64,000 nt of DNA from Eretmocerus hayati (lineage: Eukaryota > Arthropoda > Insecta > Hymenoptera > Aphelinidae): NCBI GenBank assembly GCA_029851415.1, contig CM056742.1, forward strand, positions 75,072,748 through 75,136,747, in the 5' to 3' direction. Positions 27,760 through 39,857 of the stretch are shown here, piece after piece. A program made the position numbers and the translations under genes. Within the stretch, counting starts at the first letter, position 1. Each line of letters starts with the position of its first letter. Below the pieces are notes generated by a model, which searched no databases, was not told the DNA's origin, and saw only the letters and a list, made by a program, of their open reading frames with translations.

Positions 27760-30700
27760 TTCCACCTCATATTTTGGACTTTTGAATCATATTTTCGACT
27801 TCTGAGTCATTTTTCCGACCTTAACTCATATTTTCGACTTCTGAGTCATTTTTCGACCTTAACTCATATTTTCGACTTTTGGGTCATTTTTCGACCTTTA
27901 CCCATAATTTCGACTTTTAAGTCATTTTTCGACCTTAAGTCATATTTTCAACTTTTGAGTCATTTTTCGACCTTAACTCATATTTTCGACTTTTGAGTCA
28001 TTTTTCGACCTTAACTCATATTTTCAACTTTTGAGTCATTTTTCGACCTTAACTCATATTTTCGACTTTTAAGTCATTTTTCAACCTTAACTCATATTTT
28101 CGACTTTTGAGTCATTTTTCGACCTTAACTCATATTTTCGACTTTTGAGTCATTTTTCGACCTTTACCCATAATTTCGACTTTTAAGTCATTTTTCGACC
28201 TTAAGTCATATTTTCAACTTTTGAGTCATTTTTCGACCTTAACTCATATTTTCGACTTTTGAGTCATTTTTCGACCTTAACTCATATTTTCAACTTTTGA
28301 GTCATTTTTCGACCTTAACTCATATTTTCGACTTTTAAGTCATTTTTCAACCTTAACTCATATTTTCGACTTTTGAGTCATTTTTCGACCTTAACTCATA
28401 TTTTCGACTTTTGAGTCATTTTTCCGACCTTAACTCAAAGTTTCGACTTCTGAGTCATTTTTCGACCTTAACTCATATTTTCGACTTTTGAGTCATTTTT
28501 CGACCTTTACCCATAATTTCGACTTTTAAGTCATTTTTCGACCTTAAGTCATATTTTCAACTTTTGAGTCATTCTTCGACCTTAACTCATATTTTCGACT
28601 TTTGAGTCATTTTTCGACCTTAACTCATATTTTCAACTTTTGAGTCATTTTTCGACCTTAACTCATATTTTCGACTTTTAAGTCATTTTTCAACCTTAAC
28701 TCATATTTTCGACTTTTGAGTCATTTTTCGACCTTAACTCATATTTTCGACTTTTGAGTCATTTTTCCGACCTTAACTCATATTTTCGACTTCTGAGTCA
28801 TTTTTCCGACCTTAACTCATATTTTCGACTTCTGAGTCATTTTTCGACCTTAACTCATATTTTCGACTTTTAAGTCATTTTTCGACCTTAACTCATATTT
28901 TTAACTTTTGAGTCATTTTTCGACCTTAACTCATATTTTCGACTTTTAAGTCATTTTTCAACCTTAACTCATAATTTCGACTTTTAAGTCATTTTTCGAC
29001 CTTAAGTCATATTTTCAACTTTTGAGTCATTCTTCGACCTTAACTCATATTTTCGACTTTTGAGTCATTTTTCCGACCTTAACTCATATTTTCGACTTCT
29101 GAGTCATTTTTCGACCTTAACTCATATTTTCGACTTTTGAGTCATTTTTCGACCTTTACCCATAATTTCGACTTTTAAGTCATTTTTCGACCTTAAGTCA
29201 TATTTTCAACTTTTGAGTCATTCTTCGACCTTAACTCATATTTTCGACTTTTGAGTCATTTTTCGACCTTAACTCATATTTTCAACTTTTGAGTCATTTT
29301 TCGACCTTAACTCATATTTTCGACTTTTAAGTCATTTTTCAACCTTAACTCATATTTTCGACTTTTGAGTCATTTTTCGACCTTAACTCATATTTTCGAC
29401 TTTTGAGTCATTTTTCCGACCTTAACTCAAAGTTTCGACTTCTGAGTCATTTTTCGACCTTAACTCATATTTTCGACTTTTGAGTCATTTTTCGACCTTT
29501 ACCCATAATTTCGACTTTTAAGTCATTTTTCGACCTTAACTCATATTTTTAACTTTTGAGTCATTTTTCGACCTTAACTCATATTTTCGACTTTTAAGTC
29601 ATTTTTCAACCTTAACTCATAATTTCGACTTTTAAGTCATTTTTCGACCTTAAGTCATATTTTCAACTTTTGAGTCATTTTTCGACCTTAACTCATATTT
29701 TCGACTTCTGAGTCATTTTTCGACCTTAACTCATATTTTCGACTTTTGAGTCATTTTTCGACCTTTACCCATAATTTCGACTTTTAAGTCATTTTTCGAC
29801 CTTAACTCATATTTTTAACTTTTGAGTCATTTTTCGACCTTAACTCATATTTTCGACTTTTAAGTCATTTTTCAACCTTAACTCATATTTTCGACTTTTG
29901 AGTCATTTTTCGACCTTAACTCATATTTTCGACTTTTAAGTCATTTTTCAACCTTAACTCATATTTTCGACTTTTGAGCCATTTTTCGACCTTTACTCAT
30001 AATTTCGACTTTTGAATCATTTTTCGACCTTAACTCATATTTTCGACTTTTGAGTCATTTTTCGACCTTAACTCATATTTTCGACTTTTGAGTCATTTTT
30101 CGACCTTAACTCATATTTTCGACTTTTGAGTCATTTTTCGACCTTAACTCATATTTTCGACTTTTGAGTCATTTTTCGACCTTAACTCATATATTCGACT
30201 TTTGAGTCATTTTTCCGACCTTAACTCATATTTTCGACTCCTGAGTCATTTTTCGACCTTAACTCATATTTTCGACTTTTGAGTCATTTTTCGACCTTTA
30301 CCCATAATTTCGACTTCTAAGTCATTTTTCGACCTTAAGTCATATTTTCAACTTTTGAGTCATTTTTCGACCTTAACTCATATTTTCGACTTTTGAGTCA
30401 TTTTTCGACCTTAACTCATATTTTCAACTTTTGAGTCATTTTTCGACCTTAACTCATATTTTCGACTTTTCAGTCATTTTTCAACCTTAACTCATATTTT
30501 CGACTTTTGAGTCATTTTTCGACCTTAACTCATATTTTCGACTTTTCAGTCATTTTTCAACCTTAACTCATATTTTCGACTTTTGAGTCATTTTTCGACC
30601 TTAACTCATATTTTCAACTTTTGAGTCATTTTTCGACCTTAACTCATATTTTCGACTTTTAAGTCATTTTTCAACCTTAACTCATATTTTCGACTTTTGA

Positions 30701-31690
30701 GTCATTTTTCGACCTTAACTCAGATTTTCGACTTTTGAGTCATTTTTCCGACCTTAACTCATATTTTCGACTTTTGAGTCATTTTTCGACCTTAACTCAT
30801 ATTTTCGACTTTTGAGTCATTTTTCCGACCTTAACTCATATTTTCGACTTCTGAGTCATTTTTCGACCTTAACTCATATTTTCAACTTTTGAGTGATTTT
30901 TCGACCTTAACTCATATTTTCGACTTTTGAGTCATTTTTCGACCTTAACTCATATTTTTAACTTTTGAGTCATTTTTCGACCTTAACTCATATTTTCGAC
31001 TTTTAAGTCATTTTTCAACCTTAACTCATATTTTCGACTTTTGAGTCATTTTTCGACCTTAACTCATATTTTCGACTTTTAAGTCATTTTTCAACCTTAA
31101 CTCATATTTTCGACTTTTGAGTCATTTTTCGACCTTAACTCATATTTTCAACTTTTGAGTCATTTTTCGACCTTAACTCATATTTTCGACTTTTAAGTCA
31201 TTTTTCAACCTTAATTCATATTTTCGACTTTTGAGCCATTTTTCGACCTTTACTCATAATTTCGACTTTTGAATCATTTTTCGACCTTAACTCATATTTT
31301 CGACTTTTGAGTCATTTTTCGACCTTAACTCATATTTTCGACTTTTGAGTCATTTTTCGACCTTAACTCATATTTTCGACCTTCGAGTCATTTTTCGACC
31401 TTAACTCATATTTTCGACTTCTATGTCATTTTTCGACCTTGAATCATATTTTCGACTTTTAAACCATTTTTCGACTTTAACTCATATTTTCGACTTTTGA
31501 GTCATTTCTCGACCTTGAATCATATTTTCAACTTTTAAACCATTTTTCAATCTTAATTCATAATTTTAACTTTTGAGTCATTTTTCGACCCCAACAATCA
31601 TTTTCGATTTTTGAATCATTTTTCCACCTTAACTTATCTACGACTTTTAAATCATTTTTGGACCTCGAATTATATTCCAACTCTTAACCA
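27760..31690 (+). repeat. 38-bp satellite array in the 3' LTR
   Basis: Same unit as in the 5' LTR but about 100 copies. The flanks on both sides are alignable to the 5' LTR; the offset is 23,270 at the left edge and 25,289 at the right, so this array is 2,019 bp (about 53 units) longer. Confidence 0.95.
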
Positions 31691-32225
31691 TTTTTGACTT
31701 TAACTCATATTTTCAACTTCTGACCCATTTTCAACTCTCGATCCATATTTTCGATTTCTGTTTCATTTCTGACTCTCGACCCATTGACTACGACCTTTCG
31801 ACCGATCTTCGACCCTTGACCCATATCTCAACCTCTTGACCCACAATTAACACCTTGACCCAGAATCCATCTCCAACCTATACAATCATACCCTGATTCG
31901 AAACCTCAGATCTATCAATCGGAATTCATGTTCATTGAGAATTCCTTCCCAACATTATATCAATAAAAACAATTTATTTCTTTGAGTATTGGTACGTCCC
32001 GGCAGGTCAACTCTTTCATCCACTAGGTGATAAATTAGAAAGAATTTTAACTTTCATTAGAAATTATACTGGGACGTTACTGAACCTGTTTGACTAGCAT
32101 AGCATCCCGAGTTCTTCATTTCCCTTACTCCCGGAGGATATTAGCTCAGCTATTGCCTCAAAAATTAGGGACAATAACATTGATGTCTGGAATCGTTTGA
32201 GTGTATGCTGCTCGTAAATATTAGA

Positions 32226-32497
32226 TAAGATCGAGTATTAACAGTGACTAGTCTCCACTATCCTGTACTTCGGTGCAGTCGATCAGGCCTGTCATTTGTT
32301 CTCTACTCTCATAACTAAGACCGAGTGTTAGCAGTGACTGGTCTCCACCATCCTGTACTTCGGTGCAGTCGATCAGACCTGTCATTTGCTACCTACTCTC
32401 ATAGATAAGACCGAGTATTAACAGCGACTAGTCTCCACCTTCCTGTACTTTGGTGCAGTTGATCAGGCTTGTCATTTGTTCCCTACTCATATAAATA
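32226..32497 (+). repeat. 90-bp repeats and TATA box in the 3' LTR
   Basis: Copy of the 6937-7208 arrangement: three 90-bp units starting at 32226, then TATAAATA at 32490-32497. Confidence 0.85.
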
Positions 32498-32619
32498 GTA
32501 AGTGAATGGATAAGTAGAGGCACTCAAGCAATTCCGTGACAAATCCAATACTTTAATCAAACTGTAGCATTCAGAACTAGTCCGTTGTCAACCTAACATT
32601 AGTTCTGGTTCAGTAACTG

Positions 32620-33560
32620 AGTTGGCACTCATGGTCCGGTACTCCGGGTGATCGTCATGGTCGAGTACTAGAGGTGACCCTTGCAGCTGGGTGCTTGAGA
32701 TGACACTCGTTGTCCAGGACTCGGGATGAACGTCGGAATCCAGTACTCGAGGTGATACTCATGATCCAGTGCTCGATATCTTCGGATACTGGACCACGAG
32801 AGTCACCTCAAGTACGGGACCATAAGTTTCACTCAGAGTAGTAGACCATGAGTATCATCCCAGATACTTAGTATGGACAGTGCTACTCAACACATCATCT
32901 TATACCAACAACAGAGTAGTTTTGATGCTAGGAGCTCATGAATGAATAGGATTTCCTGAGAATATACGATTGAACGTTCCATTTGTCTCCTTTACTGACC
33001 TCTAGAGACAAGAATTCGAATTCTGACTGTGTGGAATTCGGGTAACGATACAGTACTCATGGATTCCGAGGACTGGGCAAGAAATGTTACCTCGATCCCT
33101 GGGACACGAGTATCATCTCGAGTACTAGACCATCTTGGACACTTTAAGTTCTGGACCACTGGTGTTACCTAGGATATATAATATTAGAAATGCCGCTCGT
33201 GGTCTGGTGCTCGAGTGATCGCGAAAGGGTCGAGTATCTGAAGTGATCGTCGTGGTCTTGTTCTCATGGTGACGCTCGTCATCTGAGACTCGGGGTAAGA
33301 TTCACGATCTAGTACTTGGAGAGACGTTAATTGATTCAGTACTCAAGGTGATCGCTGATCCTGCATTCGCGATCGAGCACTGAGGCAACTTGAATATTGG
33401 ACTGTGAGTGTCACCTCAAGTACTCAGTTACGAGGGTAAACTCGAGTACTGTATCGTAATGTGAATCTCTCCCTTTTGGTACTAGACCACGACGAATTCT
33501 CCGGTTACTCAACGACGAGTGTTACCCCAAGTTCCGGATCACGAGTGTCATCTCGGGTAC
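32620..33560. repeat. Degenerate ~27-bp repeats in both orientations
   Basis: Short units of the form GGTGATACTCGTGGTCCAGTACTCGA recur with much variation, first in one orientation (32630-32785), then inverted (32790-32870), and both ways again (33070-33560). The pattern suggests an old satellite with inversions. No coding content. Confidence 0.7.
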
Positions 33561-35489
33561 TCAACCGCGAATGATAATGACGGTGCCAGTTGATACTCTA
33601 TCCTACAGCGACAACCAAATATTCCTGAATGTTTCCAATCGTTCACGAATTCAACTTCCCGAGAACGCATATTTGAACCGAAAAGTATCCTGCCTCCTCG
33701 ACTCCAACGACATAATTCAATATCTGGATCTCAAAGCTTTCCCTTCGATTATCTCAGGAATTCGGGAGTGCCCGAAGAGAGTAAGGACACTGATTCCATT
33801 TTCGGAATTCAGCACATGATTTCGTAGAGATATGAGGTTCTGGTCTTCGAAACTCGGAATTTTTCTTGTTGGGCTGTCTTATTCATCTCATTGATTCCAA
33901 GTTTCAGTGCTAGTTACAGGGCCCAAGATCCCTCGATATTAATCCCACAGGAGATACTTCTATCACAGAGTTGCCTGCTCCCCTTACTTCATGGACTTAA
34001 TTGGTGAATTCATTGTGGATTGATGCCAAGACAGGATTAAGAGATGAAGCATAAAATTCACGATGTAATGTCTGTGATTGACGTTCGTGTCATCGTTTTA
34101 GAGAAGAGGAAATGAAACGATATTCCATGTCTACTCGTCTCCAGGAACATACTTTGATTAACTCGTGATTATTCCTCTGGAAAATAGATCGAAGGTTGAA
34201 TCAAATCACTTTGTGAGGTTCCCGTCAATTGCAAACCATTGCAGAATCACAGCAAATAAGTTTTCAAATCACGAGACAGATCGACAAACATCTCTGAATA
34301 TCTTGTGTTCCCTCATTGAGAGCGTTTACCAAGTGTAATTTAGCAGACATTCTCCAAATTTTCTCGACTGAGTTCTCCAGTCAAAGCCTTTGAGTGGATG
34401 GAATCCCAGTTGGTAGAAATTGGAGAGATATTGCTAGCATCATTTTCCTCCTCCCCATTTGTCGCGATTCAAAAATCCATGTGGCAATGGGACATATTGT
34501 TGAAGTACTCTCCGTTATCGAAGAAGTTACTTCTTCCTGCCATGCGAGCTGTTTTGGATATGACGTGCAATAATAGTATAATTGATGGGGATCACAAACA
34601 GAATCACTCAGAATGCACAGGATATCAGAAAGTGATTATAAAGGTTCTAAATTACTACATTCGACGTTCAATCCATGTGGATGAGCGTGAAAAATGAATA
34701 AATATCATACAAAAGTTATATCTGAGCTGAAAATATGGGCAGTTCTCCACTCGAAGGAATGGTTACGATTCGAAAATCTCTCATCAAAATCTTCCCTCTC
34801 TAGTGGTTGATCACAAGTCTCGTGGTTTGAAGTGAAGTGACAATGCCTCTTTGGCATCAGAACAGAGTTGATTTCATCATTTTGAACCAGAAATACTCAA
34901 CCAAGACATTTTATTGAAATGAGTTAACATCGCGAATTCAATCCGATTCTCCATGTTAACTCTTCTACCAGTGAACATAACCAGAGTGTGGACAATTCGA
35001 GGTTCTGGTTCACGGTTACGATCTTCTTGAAGGATTCGGAATGCATGGATAATGATATATAAGATCAATTTCGTCATGATTATCGACCTGCTAGAGATCC
35101 TGATGGAAGGATGTTCATGTCTCGAGAAATAACTATTGAGTACTTCTAGCCCACTCTTGAATTTCAGATACTCCGGTAGAGCTTCTGTAGACGATAATGT
35201 GTTTGAAAATGAGTGAACAGAGATATTATGGGGTTGATGAAGTACTGAGAGACCTTTTTCCGCACTTCTCAAAAGGTATCAATCTTCAAAAAGAGGGAAA
35301 ATTTGCATTTGGGCTCAAAGTCAGATTTGACACGGAAATTCGCAAAATATCCGGATTGTGGCAGGTGAACAAATTCGAGCTCAAGAAAACGAATCAGATC
35401 CCTTTTGAATCATATCGATCGGTTCAGATACGCCGCGGAGAGATATTATGCCGAAAAGCATGTTTTCGGCCGCACTGTGGCCCGGTTCC
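33561..35489. other. No recognisable gene
   Basis: Open frames of 82-131 codons occur (for example 33571-33819 +, 34398-34697 +, 34877-35272 -), but none shows a family motif, a convincing start context or repeat homology. I cannot exclude an exon of a host gene. Confidence 0.4.
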
Positions 35490-35539
35490 GCAGTCGTCTG
35501 TTGATGATTGAGGGGTGAACGCCGGTGATGGTACTCCCA

Positions 35540-36083
35540 AAATTGCGAACTTACTATTACAAGGGCACTGAAGCCCGATTCTGATGCTTCGCAAAAAGTC
35601 ATTGAGAATATTTCTTTTACAGTGCTCGGCACTATCCTTCCTTCACTGTAGAAGGGAAACATCACTGGCGTGCGCATCCTTCTGGGTCGGCGGGCGGCTG
35701 ATGAATCGGATGCTGATTGTACTGGGAATTCTCCATCTGGCCTGGTCTCTTGTTTGGTGCGCCCATCTCAAAGTGAACTCGTTGGGAACATCATGCGAGC
35801 TAAACGGACGGTCAAATACAACTATTTTACAGCCAATAGCATTACTTCCGCCCGTCTGCACCAGTCATCGGAAGCTCACGTGCCTGAACGCAAGATATTG
35901 ATAAGTGAGATGCTGCCACGAAACACTCTTGAATTATTCAAAAGTTTGAGGCCCTTTGCAAGGCAGCTAGGCTTCAAATACGTCTGGCATGGTGGGGGAC
36001 AATTTTTGGTGAGAAAAGACGTGAGAGCGCAAGCTCATGTATTCAGAAATCCCACAGACTTGCATGCAATCCACACTGCTTAG
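35540..36083 (+). pseudogene. ORF1 remnant of the CR1/Daphne-like element
   Basis: In one frame, with a premature stop near 35650, the sequence reads from KPDSDASQKVIENISF to VGNIMRAKRTVKYNY and GFKYVWHGGGQFLVRKD. The last two segments are typical of the C-terminal part of ORF1 proteins in insect CR1-like elements (nucleic-acid-binding chaperone). No zinc knuckle is left. Not functional. Confidence 0.6.
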
Positions 36084-36229
36084 GTGTCTGCTCCCAGACA
36101 CTCAAATCGAAGAAAGCCTCCTCAGTGCGAGGCTTCCGAATCTTCAAACAACCAGAGTACTGGTACAACACCAGCATCATCCGATAACCCCTGACTAACT
36201 AAACCTGCTGGGAGTTTGCGAGGGAAAGG

Positions 36230-39109
36230 GGATTTTTTGAGATCGGGGTTTGTCAACTTTAACTCTCTAAGAGATAAAATCGAAAAACTCTGACTGTTCT
36301 TAGCTAATGATCCTTTTTACCACATCTTTGGCGTGGCCGAGTCAAAGCTGAGCCCGGATATTGATGACAGCATCATTCAAGTCCCGGGGTACACACTATT
36401 GAGACAGGATCGCAACGTAGAGGGTGGAGAGGTTGTCCTGTATGTGCGTAATGATTTCAAGGTTGAAAAATTAGAGTCCTCAGACACCTTTGGCCAAGGA
36501 GAACCTCGCGTCCCAAAGTATCTGTATTGCAGTGTACAACAGGGCAACTCTCTCCACATTCTAGTGGGTGTAACCTACAGACCCCCTAAAGATGCCATAC
36601 AGGAGGATACGGAGCTGTTCAGCTCCCTTGGCCTCTTGTGTGGCGAGTTTAGTCACAAAATCATCATGGGCGGCTTGAATGCAAATTTACTGTCTGATAC
36701 CAGCTCGGATGCTAAGACTCTACGCAGGATATCGGAGGAACTATCATTTCAAATCGTTCCACACGGAGCGACAAATTGTCATACCGCCACTTCTCACACT
36801 TGGATTGATCTCATTTGGACCGACGAACAAGACCTTATACACAGCTACGACACTCAAGTGCTGCCCAGTTTCGGTAGCCATGCGGTCATTGACGTTACCA
36901 TTAATATTTTCACGCCTGCTCCTCCTGAAGATTCATTCTCTCTCGGGAATTTCAAAAAAATTTCTCCAAAGCAACTCAATGATCTCTTACTCCAATCTGA
37001 CTGGACAGCCCTCGACAACGACGGTGTTGAAACCGATCTGGAGGGTGCAGTCAGTCTAACTGAGAACCTAAATATGGTTCTAAACGAGCTGGCACCAACA
37101 CGAACGCTGTCCCCTCGTAAAAAAGATGCTCCGTGGATAACTACTGAGTTGAAACTACCCATAGCCAATCGTGAGGCAACACGAAAGCGCTGAGAACGTA
37201 ATGAACGCAATCAGCACCCGTGTCCCGAGCTGCGAGCTGAGTATATTAGAGTCAGTGAAGAGTTCGATACATTGCTGGAGCGAGCACGAGTCTCATTCCT
37301 TCAAGAACAACTTTCTGATGCTCTCAACCAAGACAAAAACATCTGGAAGGAATCGCGCAATCTCGGCCTCTTATCAAAGAGCAAAGCAGAGGAACTCCAC
37401 GGTCTTACGCCGGATAACCTGCATGCTCAGTTTGCGGGGGTTTCTGTCTCACCTGACGACGATTTTCAGGGGGCAACTGATGACATCCAATCAACCACTG
37501 ATGAGGGATTCATCTTCATGCCAACAAATATTACCGAAGTTATTCTTGCAATAAAGCATTTTTCCTCTCAGGCTTGTGGGGTAGACGGAATCCCTCAAAA
37601 CGTGATCGTGAAGGCCCCTCCGGCTCTGGATGATTTCATAGTTCAGATTTCTGATTCCTCCTTTGCTCTTGGAATTTTTCTGAAAGCTTGGAAGCAAGCG
37701 CAGCTGATAGCATTGAAGGAGATAGCAACGCCATCAGCACTTCTTCATTTTCACCCTATTCCGCTCCTATGCTTCCTGGCCAAGGTTCTGGAGAAAATAG
37801 CCTACGATCAAATCATGGAGTATCTTGAACAGAAAAAGCTACTTGATCCCTTCGAGGACGGTTTCCGACGGCATCACAGCACTCAAACAGCTCTACTGGA
37901 ATTGACTTATGACATCAGAACAGCAATCGACAAGAAGAAAGTCACTCTCCTCTTGTTGTTCGATTCCAGTAAAGCGTTCGACACCATCTCACATTTCAAG
38001 CTGCTGAGTAGACTCCGTAACCTAGGGTTTTCTAGGATTTCTCTTCTGTGGATCAAATCGTATCTGCAAGGTCGCACCCAAATGGTCGTATCAAAATACG
38101 GTAATTCTGGTTGGTTCGCAACCAATCTGGGTGTCCCACAGGGGTCTGTCCTAGGGCCCTTGCTCTTCAGCTTGTATGTAAACGACTCACCTGGAATACT
38201 CAACGGAAAGACAGTGTCCCATCTGTTTTATGCGGATGACCTCCAGATATACCTCCACGTCGACAAGAGCAAACTGAAGGAAGGCATTGCTCGACTGTCG
38301 GAGGCGGCGCAACTTGTTGCCGAGTGGGCCGAGAGATCCGGCCTGCATCTCAACGCCAGCAAGACTAAAGCGATCTTTTTCGGTTCAATGACAACGTCAG
38401 AGATTTGCAAAATTGGAACTTGCCCGGCGTTGAGCTGCAGGACGGAGTATTTGTGCCATTTAGTGATACAATTGTGAGTCTTGGTGAAAATCCCGATAGT
38501 GGACTGACGTGGAAACCGCAGATAGATCAAGTCACCAAAAAAGTAAATAAAGCCCTCTACAGTTTGCGGTTTATAAGGGCGTGCACAACCGAGACTCTGC
38601 GGATCCGACTTGTCGAGAGCTTAATCCGACCGCAACTCGACTACTGTTCCCATGTGTATCTCGATGCTAAAGAAGAGCAACGCATACGGGTGCAACGTTG
38701 GGGCAACTCTTGTGTGAGATAAAAAGATGAGCACATCACCCTGTTTAGAGAACGTCTAGTTTGGTTACGCACGGATTCAAGGCGCATGTATTTTGCAGCG
38801 ATCATCATGTATAAAATTATCAATATGCGCGAACCTGGGTATCTCGCTGCAACGTTCACCAGGTACGAATCCGGGCATCCTAGGCGGGATGGTGCAGAGC
38901 ATCAAGAGTTAGAGGTCTTGCACAGGAGACTGAACTATGGCCCGAGATCTTTTCAAGTGCAGTGTGCTCATTTTTGGGATTTTCTCCCCCATCAAATTCG
39001 GTCCCTACCATCTTTATCCCTCTTCAAGGGAGCAGCCCGAGAATTCCTGCTTGAGCAAGTCCCAATGGGGGTTCAGAGTTCCCGGCAGTGTAATCATTTC
39101 AATCTTTGA
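36230..39109 (+). pseudogene. ORF2 remnant (endonuclease and reverse transcriptase)
   Basis: Endonuclease part at 36300-36930: FGVAESKLS and VGVTYRPP are kept, but IIMGGLNAN lacks the usual Asp (GDxN) and FGSHAVIDV lacks the Asp of SDH, so it should be inactive. RT part at 37272-38477: FRRHHSTQTALLEL, FDSSKAFDT, GVPQGSVLGPLLFSLYVND and FYADDLQIY (Asp pair near 38230) are intact. Frame breaks occur at about 36290, 37193, 38440, 38720 and later. The C-terminal part reaches 39109 (FNYGPRSFQVQ-like region). The clade call rests on RT motifs. Confidence 0.75.
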
Positions 39110-39476
39110 CATTAGTTCCTCATGAGTAGACTGAGGATAACTTTCTAGCCTGTCGACGTGTCTCCTTATGACCAAAGTATATGACTGTGATAGGGTCTCA
39201 ATCCCCTAAACTTATCGATCAAGCATTTTTTTCTCTTTTCCCCTTGAGAATTCCATCAAGAAACTAGTCACCTGAATTGTATCAATGTAATTTCATTCAA
39301 TATCATCCATGTATTCAGACACTAAGACCAAAGCTGATAAATTATTCTGACAAATAATGTGGCAGCTTGCATCTAATACCACAGATGTATATATGTTTTT
39401 ATATTTCTTATTCATTACGTGTATTCAAATACTCAATTATGTATCCAAAGATTGTTCTTGTAGAGCAATGAATTGG

Positions 39477-39488
39477 TATCTATCTATC
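39477..39488. repeat. (TATC)3 tract at the junction of two retrotransposons
   Basis: It lies between the 3' end of the CR1-like element and the A-rich tail (as read on the - strand) of the R1-clade element. It is the same tetramer as the long tract at 45364-45412 on the other side of that element. Confidence 0.85.
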
Positions 39489-39857
39489 TTTTTTTTTCTT
39501 TTTTTTCTTTTCAAGTGGAATATAAGGAAAAATCTGATGACAGGCTATCTCCAATGGATCTCCCACCGGCAGACCATAAGCGCTTTCATTTTGCTCACCC
39601 GGTAAACCGGAAGAGCACGAATCCAGCGCCCATGTGCCCTGGGGGCTAAAACCTCCTGCTCTCAGCCCTACGATGTTGGCAAGCCATCATTGGAGAACTG
39701 GGGGCAGCTAACCACTTTCTAACCAACCGGGACCGCGTTAGCATTACTGCAGGGTGGGAGGCGTATCGCGTGCCATGGGGCGTTTTTCTTTGGTGTGTCC
39801 GCTCTTCTGTCTTCTCTCTTCGTCGTCGATGATCACTCTTCAAGTCGTCGTTGTTCG

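Larger units (their letters stand above)
4407..32541 (+). mobile_element. Giant Ty3/gypsy-type retrovirus-like element with eight accessory ORFs
   Basis: Order: 5' LTR (missing its first ~1.29 kb, displaced by the transposon), tRNA-Gly primer-binding site, gag, pol with -1 frameshift, three ankyrin/PRANC-like genes, F-like envelope, chuvirus-type glycoprotein, two Cys-rich genes, BIR-RING IAP, tandem repeats, hairpin, polypurine tract, 3' LTR. Pol order (protease, RT, RNase H, integrase) with a DD35E and GPY integrase is Ty3/gypsy. All ten ORFs are intact. The LTRs share TG...CA ends: the start TGTGACGG is seen at 26396, and the end CCGTGACA is seen at both 7252 and 32541. The visible element is 28.1 kb; with the missing LTR part it would be about 29.4 kb. 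No target duplication can be tested because the true 5' end is outside the window. Confidence 0.93.
26396..32541 (+). repeat. 3' LTR (6,146 bp)
   Basis: Starts TGTGACGG after the polypurine tract and ends CCGTGACA, giving TG...CA ends and near-perfect 8-bp inverted termini. Contents: GTATG-rich stretch, TATA box (27184), leader with splice donor (27550/27551), (TA)n (27651-27686), satellite (about 27760-31690), unique segment, three 90-bp repeats, second TATA box (32490). One of the longest LTRs I would expect in an insect element. Confidence 0.9.
35490..39488 (+). mobile_element. Decayed CR1/Daphne-like non-LTR retrotransposon
   Basis: ORF1 remnant, APE-type endonuclease, reverse transcriptase and a 3' UTR ending ...GTAGAGCAATGAATTGG followed by (TATC)3. 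The 3' end form (short tandem tail) fits CR1-clade elements. Left limit approximate. Confidence 0.75.

Noticed and set aside
34398..34697. 99-codon + strand frame
   Set aside because: No recognisable domain, no neighbours to support it; possible host exon but unsupported.
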